From Amblyornis subalaris (Eukaryota > Chordata > Aves > Passeriformes > Ptilonorhynchidae), in the NCBI GenBank assembly GCA_018881555.1, contig JACAXG010000106.1, forward strand, positions 1,178,001 to 1,242,000: DNA of 64,000 nt. Direction: 5' to 3'. Shown one piece after another: positions 1 to 12,644 of the stretch (within the stretch, counting starts at the first letter, position 1; every line of letters begins with the position of its first letter). A program made the position numbers and the translations under genes. The notes beneath the pieces were generated by a model. The model did no database searches and was not told the DNA's origin. It saw nothing but the letters and a program-made list of their open reading frames with translations.

Positions 1-3000
1 TTTACCCAAGTGATAATCCACACACACAGAATATTCTCTCTAAAGTTGGGATTAATTACACATAAAGTCCTGCTTCCCCAGCTATAATTCANAGGAAAAC
101 AAACCTCTTTTGTTAGATTTTACTTCCTAAAGAGGAGTAGCCCCTCAACTAAGCACTTATCCTTGTTTCTCAAGTTTTTAGCACTTCAGCTTCTCTTTCA
201 CTTTGGAATCTGCATTCTGATTTGGTGTCAATTTCATTCCCCACATCATGAAGGCGCATCTAAGGAAAGCATTTAATCCTGAAGTCAATTAATAAATCCA
301 TCTAAACAACAGTTTTATTAGAACTGAGCAGAGGACAAATACCTTGTGTGTGTGAGTCTGCTGAGATACCTTTGTACTGTCCTTTAATTAAGGATTTAAC
401 AGCTTACAATTATCCAGCTGTATTTTCCCTGGATTAACTAGTTGCTTTACTACCCTTAGGAAAATACCAGCTTTTTCCTCCTAGCACTCCCACCTCGAAG
501 TTTCCTTGAGTGCAGAGACCAACCTGCCATGGAAGCTCCACCTTTATTTTTCCAGAACGATGCACAAGTGCTGCTGTCTTCTGGTACAATTTTAATTCCA
601 AACACAGAGGAGTTCTACNGATACTTTGTGTTTCAGTGGAAACACGCAGCTTTTTTGCTAATGACACTTTTTTTTTTTTATAGGCACTGTGCCTAATTTT
701 TAAGGGAATAGGCTTTTATGAGCTGAAAGGTAGGAGGAAATAATGGAAATAGTGCATTTATTCTATTTCATCTTATTTCGGTTTCACATTAAAAATGTAT
801 AAGGGTCACATTCTAATACCAAATTTTCTCGTCATATCCAACAGGAGCTCAAACATATTTACAGATAGTTTCTGTAGCAGTGGAAATTAATTGTAAACAC
901 AAGTGTTCTGCATCCAGGAATATGAAAAAAATCTCACCTTACTTTTCTCACTCTCTTCCTTTGATATTTGCTTAGAAGGTTACATCCTATATCCCATAAA
1001 TCACTAAAACTGAACGCGGCATCCTTTGAGAAGTATTTTAACCAGGTAATTACTGCGAGTTTCAAATCCAGCTGCTAGAATTTTAAGGAATTACTTATTT
1101 TCCTTACTTCTGTCGTGCCCACATCCCTAAGCCAGTTACTTATCTCAGGAATGTGTACGCAGAGAAGCGACTGCGTGCCAGACAGCTCTGTGCACACTTG
1201 TACATGGGGAAAGCAAAAATCCAAATGCTTGACACTGCACAAAAACACCAAGAAGTTTCTCCTATGGCAAAGTACTTGTGGTNTCCCTTCGTCTGTTGCT
1301 AGGAAACCTTTTTGAGAATTAATCAGGGAAACATCACAAATGCTGCTAAATCATGCACCACACTCCAGATTGAGCTGCTCCGAACAGATGAGAAAACTTG
1401 CTTTTTCCTGTTAACCCGGCACAGGCTGGTGNGCAGCAGCATTTCCTCCAGTGAGTGCACTGCTGTACAAGTGCAAAATATTTACACTGTGTCTCCAGCA
1501 AAGTTGACAGTCATGTCTCGCCAGGAACGACTCGTACGACAAGGACAAACACGGGTGTATCAGAAACTGAGGTTGGAAGAAGATGCTCAGCCAGCCTCGG
1601 GGCATGCTGGGCGTTCAAGGCTGGACTGTGGATTTAGTTTCTTTTACAAGCACTTACGGAGGTTTTAATAGAGGATTGGAGGGCTCTGTCCACCCTGGAG
1701 TGGGGATGGGAGGTGCTAAAGGCGACCAAAGCAGAGGTTGAGCTGTCATGGCAAGGAGTGATGCTGCAAACTGGAGAAAAGCACTGCANGCACCAGGAGG
1801 TTGCACCACTTTACCTGTGTTGGCATAGATCCAGTTCTTCCAGTGTAAATGTGATGTCTAAGAGCATTCCAATCCNCGTGTGGAAGGGCAAATAAGTGAT
1901 TCCCGTATCAGACACTTTCAAATCAGTCTGGCGTGTTCCTGTAAAGGAATCGCGGAGAAAAAGCGTTCTGGTTAAAACACACACAGACTCCAACCAAATG
2001 CTTAAAACATTGCCAAGCCCATATTTAGAACAGAGATGAGATTGGGGCTGGCAGGGAAAGGAGGGAAAAGCTGGCTCTTTGTGCACAAACTGGGACCCGA
2101 GGGCTCAGGGAAGGATGCTGGAGAGCAGGAGGCTGNGAAATGCTGGAATGGAGGGTCAGAAACTCTGCTCTGCCTATCTCAACATATGCTCCATGGCTGC
2201 TCAGCCTCAAACTGCAGAGATTAGATCTAAGAATCTGCCATCAAAAGCCAAAGTCTTACAAAAATAGCTGTTCTCGTGTGAATTCAACCATTCCTTACGT
2301 GAGGAATGCATCCACTGTGGGTTTGGACTTAAAGGNGGGTGTGTGTTCTGATCCAAGAGATTTACACCTCAACCTTAGGTTCCAGTTTTACAGGAATAAT
2401 TAGCTGGGATTTTCTTTTATTCAGATAAATTTAAATTTAAATTTTACTCAAGCTGTGACTGTTACAGGAACTGAAATTTGTCCCAAAATCTTTTGGATAA
2501 CAAAAACGAGGCCTTGGAGAAAAAGCCTGTGCATAGGCTCGGTGTCAAGTAGAGCAGGCTATTTTGCTTTTAAAGATTTGTGCTGCATTCTGGGGCATTT
2601 CTTATGCCAAGTGTGAAATAAAGAGCATTTTTTAGAAGCAGACAGGAAATTTCAGACCAGTGGTAAGAGAGCTGAGAAAATCTCAGCTTCTCCTTTAGTC
2701 CGTGGCAAGTCACCAGCTCGATGGTGGCGCTGCGACCCTGCTCTGCTGTTGGTCGTGTTGCCCTCAGGCAGATGTCCCTCCTGCAAACCCACCACAGTAC
2801 CTGGCAGCCTGGCTGGGGATTGTTTGCTGCTATTCATGGCGCTGGTGTTGTTTCGCTGGTTGGAGATGCTGTTAAATACGAAGGAGAGGAATTAAATCTC
2901 AGTGAAGGAGCCCAACAACGAATCGGTGTGGAAAGCGAATTACCTGCGCTCCTCAGCAGGTGGCCTGTCCTCGCCAGGACAGGGACACGCTGGCAGAATG

Positions 3001-3224
3001 AACAAGCAGAGCCTGTTGCTGCAGCTCAGACTCTCGAGCTGCAGAAAGGATTGTTTTCNGGGTCTTGCAGCCTGATCTCTGAAGTCACGAAGTACGTTTT
3101 CGACCAAACAGGAAAAAAAAAAAAAAGCTGTCCAATCTTCCTCCCAGCCCCCAAGTGCTGCACACCANATGTTAGCAGGTACCTTCTGTCAGATAATTCT
3201 TTTGGGGGTGTTTGGTGAATAGAA
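1..3224. other. Noncoding AT-rich DNA, no gene seen
   Basis: No exon, RNA gene or recognisable transposon is visible in this stretch. Open frames are short, overlap one another on both strands, and several cross an N. Simple sequence is limited to a T12 run at 668-679 and an A14 run at 3113-3126. The part around 2.7-3.05 kb is somewhat richer in G and C and carries the longest local frame (165 codons from 2721), but its translation has no family signature and ends in low-complexity residues. I read it as unique intergenic or intronic sequence. Confidence 0.6.
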
Positions 3225-3310
3225 GGGAATCAAACAGAAAAGAATAGAAAGAATATAATTTTTTTTTCAGATGGAAAGGACCTCCAGNGATAATCTAGTT
3301 CATTTTCCTA
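3225..3310 (-). mobile_element. Probable decayed CR1 LINE 3' end
   Basis: The words tggaaaggacctccag and ataatctagttca at about 3271-3302 resemble the reverse complement of the CR1 3' end, where bird copies read like 'ggaagggacctctggagatcatctagtcca'. Just before them, repeated gaatagaa/gaatataat words at 3218-3257 look like an eroded ATTCTRTG tail. That order (tail, then 3' end, on the minus strand) is what a reverse CR1 insertion would show. Past 3310 the similarity is lost. The alternative is chance resemblance in AT-rich DNA, so the call is tentative. Confidence 0.4.
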
Positions 3311-4879
3311 AGGTTTGTCCTGGCTTCATGACACTCTGTAGGACTCTCTCTACCTGGATAAAGTCAACAGAGAACAACACAGCAAAGTTCCCTTTCCCTT
3401 CCATGTGCTCCAGGAAGCTTTCTCCTGTGGGCAGAGNAGGGGGGGCCCTTCAGTTCGCTTTATCCAGCAGGTCAGTGGGAAGACGAGCAGGTAGGAGAAG
3501 CAGGTAGCTCTTCAGAGGATATTTGGAGCTGCTGCAAACCCTCTCCTCATCTGTGCCTGGCGTGTGTCAGCTCGGGGAGGCTGCAGCAGCCACCCAGCTC
3601 TGGCTCTCACACCTCACACTCCACGGCTTTGATCACGACTTCCTCGCACCTCACCCGGAGCTGTGAAAATCCACACCCGCAGGATCTCCTCTCCTCCCCA
3701 CCTACAGCAGTGCCCCTGATGTTAACGGGAGCAGGACCAGATGCCTGTGCTCCGGATTTGCAGAGCAGTTTTCCTGGCTTTAGAAGCGTCATTTTTAATG
3801 AACCCTTTCAGGTAAACACAGCAGCTCAGCCTTGCAGCTCGTCACGGGGAAGGTCAGTAAGATTCAAAGATGATGGGAAATCACATTTGAAAATAAAAGA
3901 AAAACACCCCAATAAAGTATCTGCAGTTACACTGAGAGAATGGAAATATATGAGCGTCATAAATCCCTGCACATCAGGAGAGAAGTTATCTGGCTGCCCA
4001 GGGTCAGGGTGAGCAGTTGTTGTAGACATAGCCAGGAAGCNTTTGACAGTATCAGACATGGATATTGTTGATAGATCCTGTGCTGGATTGATCTGATCTG
4101 CCGAGGTGAATCCCATATTCCTCATACCCCCAAAATGCAGGTTGGCTTTTCATGTAAAAACTCTCCAAAACTAAAGCTAACTCCCTTGGTCTTCGGTGTG
4201 AAATCTCTTCACTTCCATCGGTTCAACCCTGAATTGCTATCGAAACAGGGTGCTAAAACCAGAAAAATGGCTCTGGCCATGTGCAGCTGAGGAAATCTTT
4301 GTTCCATCAGGAAATCCNGTCACTCTGCTCCACCAGCATCCCATCCCTCTCCCGCATGGGCTCCATTTTCTGCGCTGGCTTTTGCTGTGTGCCTTTGAGG
4401 AGGATCCCTTTCTAATTTTTAGTTGAATTTTTGTTTTTCCCTTGCATGCTGGTCCAGGCAAACAGATGTCTCAAACACCTTGGAGNGCCCATTCTCACCC
4501 CCGGTCCTCCTTCTTTCCAAGCCGTAATTGTTCCTGCATCCAAAGAGATAAAAAGGCATTAAAGGTAATGACCCTTGCTCTGATTTCACATANGACTGGG
4601 CCTTACCCAACAAAATCCTAATCCCTGTTTTACAGATAATTATGTATCAAAAGTGATAAANGTTCTGTGACAGTATATTACCCCAAAAAGACACTAAAAG
4701 ACTGCTGTAGCTGGGAGTACCCAGACGTGTGTTCTGAACGTGGAGCTGTGACAAACACACATCAAAGGCAATGTTTGGAGAAGTATTTATCTTTTTGGGA
4801 ACTGGATAATAATTTTGTGTAAGCCTCAACNGGAATTTCGAGGCAATTCTGTGTGTATTCAGCACTGTTGCACTTCCGT
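3311..4879. other. Noncoding DNA, no gene seen
   Basis: Unique-looking sequence with a slightly C-rich, CpG-containing patch at 3440-3740 and otherwise average composition. Short open frames occur on both strands (for example 3629-4012 and 3826-4125, which overlap in opposite directions), but none has recognisable domains or good splice-site flanks. No repeat family was recognised. Confidence 0.55.
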
Positions 4880-5400
4880 AGCTAAATTTCGTAACGACAC
4901 ATTACCCTCAGATATCTATTAAAAAGAATTTGTAATTGGTTTGATGAGAGATGCCCACAAAGATGGTGCAATGCTGCTTCAAAATTATTGATTAAATCAG
5001 TAAAAAGACATTAAAAGTAAGCACGAACAGTGAGCTTATTAAATNATATTTCCACGTCTCCTTCAGCACCAGCTCCTGAAGAAACTTTTAAGCAGTGTAA
5101 AATGCATTAACACAATGCTAATTTAAAAGAAGAGAACAGAGCACACTTTCAATTCACAATGAAAGCTGATCAAAATTAACAGGCTCTGGGGGTCAGGAAC
5201 CAAAGGATTCTAAATGTGAAAGCAGAGAAAAACAAGAAAAATAATGGCAGTTATTTCATTATTTTAGCTTTTAAAGCCCTTTAAAAAAGCAGAGTTCAAT
5301 CTGAGAAATTATTATTGTTCCAGAAAAATAATTGACAACTATAACTTCAGCATATTTAAAACAGTTTGAAACCAATTAGCTTCTCACCTAGACTTGAAGG
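4880..5400. promoter_or_regulatory. Candidate conserved noncoding element, AT-rich
   Basis: This block is free of recognised repeats and is rich in homeodomain-type words. They include taattggtttgatgag near 4934-4949, attattgattaaatca near 4984-4999, and caattcaca and gctaattta words further on. Two CpGs survive at 4889-4896 in an otherwise CpG-poor neighbourhood. Such blocks in bird and mammal gene deserts are often deeply conserved developmental enhancers, but here the claim rests only on motif texture. Ordinary AT-rich DNA is the main alternative. Confidence 0.25.
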
Positions 5401-6517
5401 AAGGCCAGTGCTACTTCTGTAACATAATGTAATCAAAATCACATTGAAGTATAACAGGAACTATCCTGATACAAGTCGGTTTTTTTTCACATTTAGGAAC
5501 AAAATTAATTGGACAACTGTAGAGAGAGAGTCACCATCCACTAGGTTCATCAGTGGAAAAATCCTTTGTACAGCAGTTCAAACTCAGCCACACAAAGGAA
5601 CTTTTAAAAAGATTTAACTTATTATTCAATAACCCACTGATGTGGGAACAGAGTGGCAAGTATCCAAAGAAACCCTAAGGGCTGGATTAAAACACATTAA
5701 AAATTACTAAGATTTTATATGTAATTCTATATGTGGGCATGTGACTGTTTGGCTCTGGGAAAAGTTTTGCTCTCAAATTCTTCAATTTTTTTGTGNAGAC
5801 AATGATTTCACCTCCACAACAGACCCACAATTTTGCCTTCATGGCCTGGACTTCAGAGGATCTGTGCTGCTAAAAATCATTTCAGTGCTTATTCTTGGGG
5901 TTTGGGCATTTGATCTCCCCCCTGTTTGGGCTTGCAAGATCCAGGGTCGGTATTGCCCCAGTGCATTCCACTCTGACAAGAGCAGGANTGATGTTTTGCA
6001 GTCTAGGAGAAGGCTGAGACCATGGAAATGGCAGACCATGGTCTACCCACTCAGGGATCATCTGGCAGGGCTTCTGCTACCCCNCTGCAGCCACTGTGGC
6101 CACCTGACACAGAGCCTGGTCTGAACCCATGCACCTGATTCAAATGTGTTCCAGAGTAATTTGATGGGTTCAGTTTATATGAGGAGATGCCGTGCTCCTC
6201 GTTATCATTGGATGCTGAGAATTCCAGTCTTGGTCTCCCTTCAGGGTCATAACTGTGACCCAAAATCNGTGTTGTGTGCCCTGATGACAGGGAAATGGAG
6301 ACACCAGGGCCAATCCGGGTGAAGATCTGGCGTTGACAGCGATGATCCATGCCTGGCAGGACCTAGGGTCCATCACCACTTGAGGGATTCATCCGGCCCC
6401 TGCCACCCAGTTCCAAACCTTTTCGACCGTCTGAGGCAACAAGATGCTCCCAGACACTGCACAGGCTGAAGCATTTAACACTAAATTCTTTCCTGAAACA
6501 TTGGCAACTCTTTTCCA
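5401..6517. other. Noncoding DNA, no gene seen
   Basis: Nothing recognisable. The 5.74-6.36 kb part has a more balanced composition and overlapping open frames on both strands (127 codons from 5741 on plus; 99 codons at 6051-6350 on minus). They contain Ns and match no family I know. An old, unrecognised transposon fragment cannot be excluded. Confidence 0.5.
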
Positions 6518-6830
6518 TGCGGTGCAAGCTTGGCTCGTTCCGCCTGCGCCTCCGCCGAGCTCCGACCACCTTTCCTGCACAGCGACAGATGTCCCGAGGC
6601 CGCCGACGGCAGCGGGGCTGGGAGGGAACACCTGCTTCCCACAGGCCAGGCCCCACTCCTGCAAGCACGTCATGTCTTCCCCGTAGCCACAAAAACCAAC
6701 TTAAGGAAAGTTACAGTCATGAAAAATTAACTTTTTTTTTTTCCCCCGAGTGAGTCCATCGAAGAGCAGTTCTTTGCGCAGAGCTCGCGTTGCAGCTCCC
6801 GACCCGCTTATGAAGAGCACTATATTTTCC
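6518..6830. promoter_or_regulatory. CpG-dense patch (small CpG-island-like segment)
   Basis: About 13 CpG dinucleotides fall in the roughly 105 bases from 6518 to 6622. A second cluster lies at 6747-6809, after a T-run followed by C-run (about 6731-6746). The flanks have almost none. This density in AT-rich bird DNA suggests a segment that is unmethylated in the germ line, such as a cryptic promoter, an enhancer or the first exon of a noncoding transcript. I see no TATA box or initiator to orient it, and overlapping frames on both strands look like by-products of the GC content. A GC-rich relic or gene-converted patch is the alternative. Confidence 0.35.
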
Positions 6831-9356
6831 CCAGAAATAGTGGGGACATGGTGGATTTGGGAGTGCTGGTGCAGCCAGGCAGGTATCTTCTGTCCACGCC
6901 ACAGCAGCTTTAATCNGTTCCCCCTGGTCTTGTGCCAGTGNGTATGAGGACAGGGGGTGCCCCCATGTTGCTGCTACTGGAGCTGGAGATTTGTATCTTT
7001 ACAGGCATTTGGACAGCCAGGGAGGTGAGGCAGAGCTAGATTTGGTCCAAAAACAACCCAGAACAACATAATATAATGAAAAAAGAAGCTGCAATGCTTC
7101 CTAGGTGGTGGGGATGCACACGAGGGCTGCATAGGGCAATTCCAGTGTGGGGCTGGATGTCCTCTGCCCCAGGATATGTAAGGCTGAGAAAGATTTTACC
7201 TCCCAGAATAAGGATGGTGAGGATGGACCATCCCAAGGAAAGAGCTGCCTCTGCTACAGTCTGTATTTAATTTAAATGCTGTTAGCAATGTGTGTATTAC
7301 ATTTGTATACTATGTCATAGCTCGGTGCTATGAATAAATATGAAGACATAAACAAGGTCATTTATGGGAAGCCAACAGCAATATTACTGCTGGGGAAAGG
7401 CACACACAAAAATAGAAACCAGAACTTTTAAGTGGCTAGAGGATGTTGCTAATGAAGAAATACAACATATTTTCTTTTTCAGCATTGTCAGTGATGTTTT
7501 AACTTCTGGTATCTTAAACATATCTTCCCTTGAATAATATTTTCACTTCCTGAAAACAATTTGTTATCCAGAAAAACATTAAACACCAGCAAAACCAGGC
7601 AGTACTGACTTTGATGCATTATCTGCTGTTACAAGAAGCATGGATACGCAAGATGTCAGTAAACAAAAAGATGAACCTTCATGCAAAAGAATAAGGCTAC
7701 TAAAAAGAAAAAAAAAAAAGTGACATTGGATTGATAAAAATAAAAAAGCAAATAAAACCAACCAGAATGAGACACGGAGCTTCCTGCAAGGAGTTGTGTG
7801 CCAGTTTGACAATTAATTGATTCAGACTGATTGGTGACTTGGCAGGTACCATCAACACAGTTTCCTGCAATCTGCCAGTCCAACCATCCAAAGGATGTTA
7901 CTGGATTCTGCCCCACTCTGTTCTCTCTCCCATCTGCTGTGTTATGCAAGATGAGATACAGCAGTCCTGGAGAATTCAGAAAGTATTGCAGAGAAGAGNA
8001 AAAGCATCTTCCTTACACCTTACACTCAACAGAACATCACAGGATCAGGATACTTTCAAAATGAAGACACTGGAAGGGAAATTCCTCTGGATATTTTGAA
8101 AACTTAAGGAGCTTTTACTACATAGAAATTGGAGGGGAACAGCTGCACTTTTTCAATCCAATAATCAGACAGTAATGCAATAATCAATTTTATCAGAATC
8201 CCTACAAATTAGCTGTGGCTTCTTAGTGGAAATTGTGCTTTACATATTTTAAAGGACATTATTGTACTGTTCTTCCTAAGGTGAATAAATATCCTCTGCA
8301 GTTCCTAAACAACCACAGACAAGGTGCATACGTGGGTTGCAAGCTTTTCATGGCTCTGAGAGGTCCTGTGCAGCACAAAGGCAGAAGNGTCCCTAGGAGA
8401 AGGTACCAATCTGTCCCGGGGTACGTGGAGCATCCCACACTGTCTCAGCGCAGTGCAGAGGGAGACAGGACACCCCAGAAGTGACCTCAGCCCCTGGCAT
8501 GTGGGCTGTCNGATACTGCAGCCTGTCCTGCTGGATGATGGAGAGCACCTGGGGGTGCCATGAAGGAGCAGAGTCACCATAGCCAGGTAGGTTTTCCACC
8601 AACTTTTACAGATTGGTACTGTACAAACATTTTTAATACTTACATTGGAAGAATTCCTAAGAGCCTAGAAAGAAAGACAGCCCCCATCAGCTGCAGACTG
8701 AAATTCCAGTTGCACACATNATGGAGTTAAAGAAGGAAGAAATGAATTTGCCGCTTGATTTTGGCTAAAGTTTCATTCAGCAAAGAACAAAGACGAGTTC
8801 AGAGAAAAGCTCAGACTACTGATCTTTATTATTTCTTGCCTGTCCTTGTTGACGTTTGTCTGGAAAGTATTTTCTACGGACAATGTGTCTAAATCTTGTG
8901 TTTCAAAGGGTGAAACACTGACGTCTAAAATTATCTGTGAAACAGCTGAAAATGCAAAATGGGAGAAATTTTTTTTTGGTACAACGGATAGGTAGGTGGG
9001 CAACACTTGCATCCCTGGTGGAAGACAGCACAGGGATCTCAGATCACTTCCACTGAAGGGAGAAGAGATGGCTCCTTTTGGAAGTCCTTCTCTTATCCAC
9101 TCACCTNTGGTTTTCAGTAGATTTTTAGCACCTTCAAGAAGTTCACTGAAGCAGAAAGGAAGCACTGAGGTGCCACTCTCGCAGCCCCGAGCTGAAGCAG
9201 CCTCCCAGCCCCACAAGAGGTGCAAGTATTGAGGCACAAATTTATTTAGCAGAACATGCTTAAGATCTGGGCAACTCTTGGCATAATTAATCAAGCAATT
9301 ACCCTGCTAACGAGCAACTCGGATGGCTGCTGTGTGTGCATGATCAAGGATCAGGA
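6831..9356. other. Noncoding DNA, no gene seen
   Basis: AT-rich sequence with an A12 run at 7708-7719. The 8.33-8.60 kb part is moderately GC-rich and ends in a good splice-donor-like agccaggtaggt word near 8580-8591, but no acceptor or coding frame with family resemblance accompanies it. The 173-codon minus-strand frame at 8773-9294 contains an N and has no recognisable domain. Confidence 0.5.
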
Positions 9357-9505
9357 TGTCCCATCCCTGGAAGTGTTCAAGGCCAGGTTGGACAGGGCTT
9401 GGAGCAGCCTGGTCTAGTGGAAGGTGTCCCTGCCCGTGGCAGGGGGTTGGAACAAGATGAGCTTTAAGGTCCCTTCCAACCCAAACCATTCCATGATTCT
9501 GTGAT
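9357..9505 (+). mobile_element. CR1 LINE, 5'-truncated 3' end
   Basis: The sequence follows the bird CR1 3' terminus closely: a ccatccctggaagtgttcaa segment, then aggccaggttggacagggct, the stretch reading tggtctagtggaaggtgtcc, the gcagggggttggaac word, the ctttaaggtcccttccaacc word, and a tail of ccatgattctgtgat. Only the last 150 bases or so are present, the usual result of incomplete target-primed reverse transcription. It encodes nothing useful; open frames across it on the minus strand are antisense artefacts. Confidence 0.95.
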
Positions 9506-12339
9506 CACAGGCAAACTTGAGAGAGCTACTCCATCCTACAAANATTTTTAGCTTGTCATTCTGTCCTTCTGCCTCCTCCTGTACAGTTTCAGACCCGTGT
9601 GATCCTCCTTAGCTACTCAGTTCCTGGGTTGTTTGCTGATTTTGCTAAACACATAATGAGGTNTAATAAGCTGCAACAATCTCCCTGCTGAAATAAATGG
9701 GATACAGAATTAAAACTTGCTGTTCTGCATTGTACACCCTAATGCACAAACCCAGCATTTAAATGCCTCCCTGCTTTATGTTATTTGTAATATTTTGTAC
9801 AGAATTTTCCACATCCTCGTGGACAGGAGACAAACATTTCAGCCTCTTCAGCCATGTAAGGCCAAACCTTGATTTAATACTTTACCAGATACCTGGGAAA
9901 CTTTTGAGCTCNTCCATTTATCCAAAGAGCTTCTGTGCCAGTAGCAAAGATGAAAAGCAAGTAGTTTTTTTCAGTTAGAAAACTTTTATCNACATGGGGT
10001 AAGCCTAAAGGTTCAGTGTAATTGAAAGTTTTCTGACTATTTCCTCCCTGGTCTGGGCATGAAGCTGCCTGGTGATGTTAATATTTTCTCAGTCAAGTAT
10101 TTTATTTCCCAATGAAAGTTAACACAAGACTTAAATGCCATTGAATAATTATTTTAATCATTTTTTACTTATTATCTCTGTGGTGTCCATTCATTCTATC
10201 TGGAATTAGATGGAATGGCCACTTTGCTTCATTGAGGAAGATTTTCTCACATGGATCAAATCCATCATCTTTCTACTTCTCGGGCAGCTGAAAATCTACC
10301 AGGGGAGGGAAAGCATCATGCCAGAAAGTAAATCAAGCAACACATTGCATAAAAAAAATCCAATGCCAATTCCAAAAAGCCAAAAGAATTGGTCCTGGAG
10401 AAGTAATTCACCCTATCAAAGACAGGTGGACATTTTTCCCTTGCCTAACAAGATCAGGGAATGATTCAATAGGACATCCAGAAAATTTAACTACATTTCC
10501 ATTATTTTTCACTTTTTGCAGCATTAGATAATTAATTTTAAAATATTCTTTCCTGATGAGGGTCTGGTGCTTTACCATCCACGTTCAGTGCGCTGAAATT
10601 GGTGCCTTTGGCTTGCGCAGCTCCAAGAGCTGTCACAAGAATTGCAGCACACAGCAGAGGTACGTTTTCTGCTGGAAAATACTGTGTCATTGGTAACAAT
10701 TGATAACAATTACCTGAAGAATAGTTGTTGTCTCACAATTTTATGTAGCTGTTCTCTCATAATTTTATCTGGCTACCGCCAGAAATTTGCCTTAAAATGG
10801 TCTGAATTTCAGGCACTGCCTAAAGAACCCAAGGAAAAAAATTACCTACACTCATATCCAATAAAAATCCCAGTTCTTCAAAGATGTTTTTATCCCTAGC
10901 CTGTCACTCAATAGGAAATAAATAAAATTGTTATGAACACATGAAATTGAACTAAAAATTTCAAAGGATAGCTGAAAACAAGCTCCCAGCCAAACCTTCA
11001 GTTTTGTGACAAATCTTCGATGCTGCACAGCTCAGTTTTGAAAATCTTCCCTTTCAAGAGACATAGCAAGTGCCATATAGTTAAATAAGACATCCTAAAG
11101 TTTAAAAAAAAAAAAAAGAAAAAAAAAAGAAAAATCCTAAGCCTCCATGCTTTTATATAATTTACAGATCAAACTCCCTCTCACACCCCTCTTCTTTTTC
11201 CTTGTAGAATGAAACAAGCAATGCACAAACTACTGCCTAAGCAAGGACTTGAAAGCTTAGGTTGAAAGCAGGTTTCCTGCTCCTTGATGGGCAGAGTATC
11301 TGCTACATCTTGTTTTATGTCCCACCCTTGCTCATTCTGTCTGACTCCTGAACTCCTGCATCCTGTCCCATACTGTGGCCCCACAGCTGTGCAAGTGCTG
11401 CCTGTCTGTGATGTTCTCTGAGGTGAAAAATGCTCGTTCCATCTGCTCACCCAGAGCAGGGAGTTGAGTCACGGTGCTTTTGCGAGGCTTTGCCACTGAA
11501 GCTGGGACCTGTGCAGAGTTAAACTTTTTGAACTTTCGATTTAAACCCTCGGGAATATACTGCAGGCTGGGGAGCCTGGAGGGAACGGGAATGCCTTTTT
11601 TTCCAACCTGATTCAGCCTGGCATTTAATCTCCAGAGAGACCTGAGTCTTCCAACACAGTTATGTGTTTAGCATTTCCTAATAGCTAGTTGCTAGTCATG
11701 GCCCCACAATATGAAAGTCTTCTAGATTACTCCTACAGCCCTTAGCTATCTGAGCTTTTAGTTTCGGTTCTGAGCTTTAAATTCTGTTCTCAGGTTAAAT
11801 TTTTTATTATTTTCTTTTTTTAGCTTAGGTGTTAGGGTATCTAATTTAGACCTGAATGCTTGTTTGGAAACAGAGCCTGGACTGCTCTAATAAGAAGTCA
11901 ACCCTCAAACTGAAATAATGCTTTTTCAGAAAGGTTAACCTATTGCTTAGTCCAGGCCAGTCTTACTGACTGATTGATTACCTTCCTGCTTCTATATGTA
12001 TACAAATCCAGCATTTTTGATTATTTCTGGGTGAAACCAGTGGTTCAATTCAGCTAACTTCCACTGATACTGCTTGTGTTGTTAGAAAAAAAAGTATCTA
12101 GGTAAAAGCTGTTTGGATTTCAGGCTATCAGGCTTCTTGTAAACATACTATTCCCAGTTTGAACTCCTGGAATTCTGAGTCTAATGTCTGCTTTAAAAAT
12201 AATAAAAAAAAAAAATTAAAATCAATTCCTTCCCCACAATCTCCACAGAGATAGTTAAAGAGGTGTTATGTGGTGTAAGAAAGATACTCTTCCCGTCTCC
12301 AAGGATCAGATATAACTGAGAGTAATATACTCTTAATTC
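9506..12339. other. Noncoding AT-rich DNA, no gene seen
   Basis: No gene or recognised transposon. Simple sequence includes the interrupted A-rich tract at 11104-11135 and an A12 run near 12204-12215. Frames such as 10210-10464 and 10642-10899 are low in complexity and match no family. Confidence 0.6.
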
Positions 12340-12500
12340 CTTAACGATCACTTCATTTTTAGGAGCTTAAGCAGTGATTTACGCCTTCGAATTACTGAGC
12401 AGAAAACATATCAAGCAATCAAAGCTGGAGTTGTTAATAAAGCATCTGAATGCAGCAGCTTTAATGCAACAGCTCTCCAGACATCGCTGCAGCCATTTCA
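12340..12500. promoter_or_regulatory. Candidate conserved noncoding element
   Basis: This repeat-free block carries tacgccttcgaattactg near 12380-12397, a gttgttaataaag word near 12432-12444 and a cagcagctttaatgcaacag word near 12453-12472. The mix of homeodomain-like cores, surviving CpGs and no simple repeats resembles bird conserved noncoding elements. The evidence is compositional only, and it sits about 100 bases before a CR1 insertion. Confidence 0.25.
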
Positions 12501-12589
12501 GCAAGGTATCTGCCCCTGAACATGTGGCAATGTGAAAACTTCACAGCCTTTTCCCTTTCTCCTTTTGCACCAGGACTGGCTGCAGGAAG

Positions 12590-12644
12590 TCAGCCCCCAT
12601 GATCCGAGAGGTCTTTTCCAAGCTGAATGATTCCGTGATTCTTC
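12590..12644 (+). mobile_element. CR1 LINE 3' tail fragment
   Basis: The segment gatccgagaggtcttttcca at 12602-12621, followed by a variant tail tgattccgtgattct at 12629-12643, matches the terminal pattern of an older CR1 subfamily (gatcc-tagaggtc-ttttccaac, then tgattctRtgattct). Only about 50 bases are clear; the upstream boundary is uncertain and may lie near 12570. It differs from the younger-looking copy at 9.36 kb, so it is probably an independent, older insertion. Confidence 0.65.

Noticed and set aside
8570..8600. Good splice-donor-like word agccaggtaggt
   Set aside because: No coding frame or acceptor pairs with it; isolated donor-like words are common.
8773..9294. 173-codon minus-strand open frame
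   Set aside because: Contains an N, low-complexity serine/leucine C-terminal half on translation, no recognised domain.
9307..9489. Minus-strand frame over the CR1 copy, with similar frames at 37055-37252
   Set aside because: Both are antisense translations of the same CR1 3' end, which explains why the two peptides resemble each other.
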